64,000 nt of DNA, taken from positions 1-64,000 of the forward strand of contig JADGAV010000023.1 in NCBI GenBank assembly GCA_015231825.1, in the 5' to 3' direction. Of the stretch, positions 63,882-64,000 are shown piece after piece (position 1 is the first letter of the stretch; each line of letters begins with the position of its first letter). The stretch comes from SAR324 cluster bacterium (lineage in GTDB: Bacteria > SAR324 > NAC60-12). The notes beneath the pieces were generated by a model, which saw only the letters and a program-made list of their open reading frames with translations, searched no databases and was not told the origin of the DNA. A program made the translations under genes and the position numbers.

Positions 63882-64000
63882 TTGAAATTCGATTTAGCAG
63901 TCAATGGTCTGAGGTTTTTGTCTATCGACATGGTCGAAAAGGCAGGCTCCGGACATCCAGGTGCCGCCATGGGAATGGCGGACTTTTTCACAGTGCTCTT
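63882..64000 (+). CDS. tkt: Transketolase, N-terminal fragment (cut by window edge)
   Basis: From the TTG at 63882 the frame stays open to the end of the window and encodes [20 protein letters not shown] followed by [12 protein letters not shown], the conserved start of transketolase with the thiamine-diphosphate-site histidine. A GAGAAAG site precedes the TTG. It starts 12 bases after the dehydrogenase stop, completing a route from pentitol through xylulose 5-phosphate into the pentose phosphate pathway. Only 39 codons are visible. Confidence 0.85.
   Translation, partial: MKFDLAVNGLRFLSIDMVEKAGSGHPGAAMGMADFFTVL

Overview
The window is AT-leaning bacterial chromosome from a Gram-negative, proteobacteria-like organism. 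The evidence is a set of periplasmic and outer-membrane style lipoproteins, a cytochrome c maturation module (CcmF, CcmG, CcmH), DsbD, a six-domain ribosomal protein S1, YacG, a sigma-54 activator and a MutL with the endonuclease motif. I see no rRNA, tRNA or CRISPR array. The osmolyte and sulfonate flavour of the catabolic genes (choline-sulfatase, HpsN-type dehydrogenase) would suit a marine heterotroph such as SAR324 or another delta-like lineage, but that is a weak guess.

Layout. 0-7.3 kb holds mixed housekeeping and small conserved genes: acyl-CoA synthetase, YtoQ, NUDIX, a lipoprotein, a tandem STAS protein with a TerB-like partner, gamma-carbonic anhydrase, DUF4404 and DUF2164. 7.3-15.8 kb is a tightly packed leftward run: response regulator, 815-aa protein, TPR protein, second response regulator, histidine kinase, 518-aa protein, membrane protein. 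The two response regulators are paralogues with an acidic insert. The two large proteins are also paralogues of each other and carry receiver-like segments. This is my best candidate for an undescribed signalling system. 16.4-17.9 kb is an ECF sigma/anti-sigma pair. 18-21.7 kb is a PAS protein plus ccmF-ccmG-ccmH. 21.7-29.1 kb has a probable HAD/uridine-kinase-like pseudoenzyme, a decayed IS5-type transposase, a GNAT, rpsA and dsbD.

29.6-45.5 kb is a catabolic island built around a divergent control region at about 39.86 kb. Leftward lie a dipeptide-type ABC importer (binding protein, two permeases, two ATPases), a D-aminoacylase, a DegT-type aminotransferase and a HisD-family dehydrogenase. 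Rightward lie an M81 (MlrC-like) peptidase, a BetC-like choline-sulfatase and a second D-aminoacylase, followed by a GntR regulator facing back. The divergent promoter region holds a perfect 20-bp inverted repeat nested inside a second, exactly concentric inverted repeat.

45.8-56.2 kb is mixed: an unknown charged protein, a TPR/SLH-like lipoprotein, an NtrC-type regulator, yacG, mutL, an EgtD-like methyltransferase, a CII-like protein, a cyclase-family hydrolase, a ferritin-like protein and a VOC protein. 56.5 kb to the right edge is a pentitol-type sugar operon: a DeoR regulator, a ribose-type ABC transporter, a xylulokinase-like kinase, a zinc dehydrogenase and the first 39 codons of a transketolase cut by the window edge. 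A pentitol would be imported, oxidised to a ketopentose, phosphorylated and passed into the pentose phosphate pathway. Matching TTATCA/TGATAA repeats lie upstream of both the regulator and the transporter.
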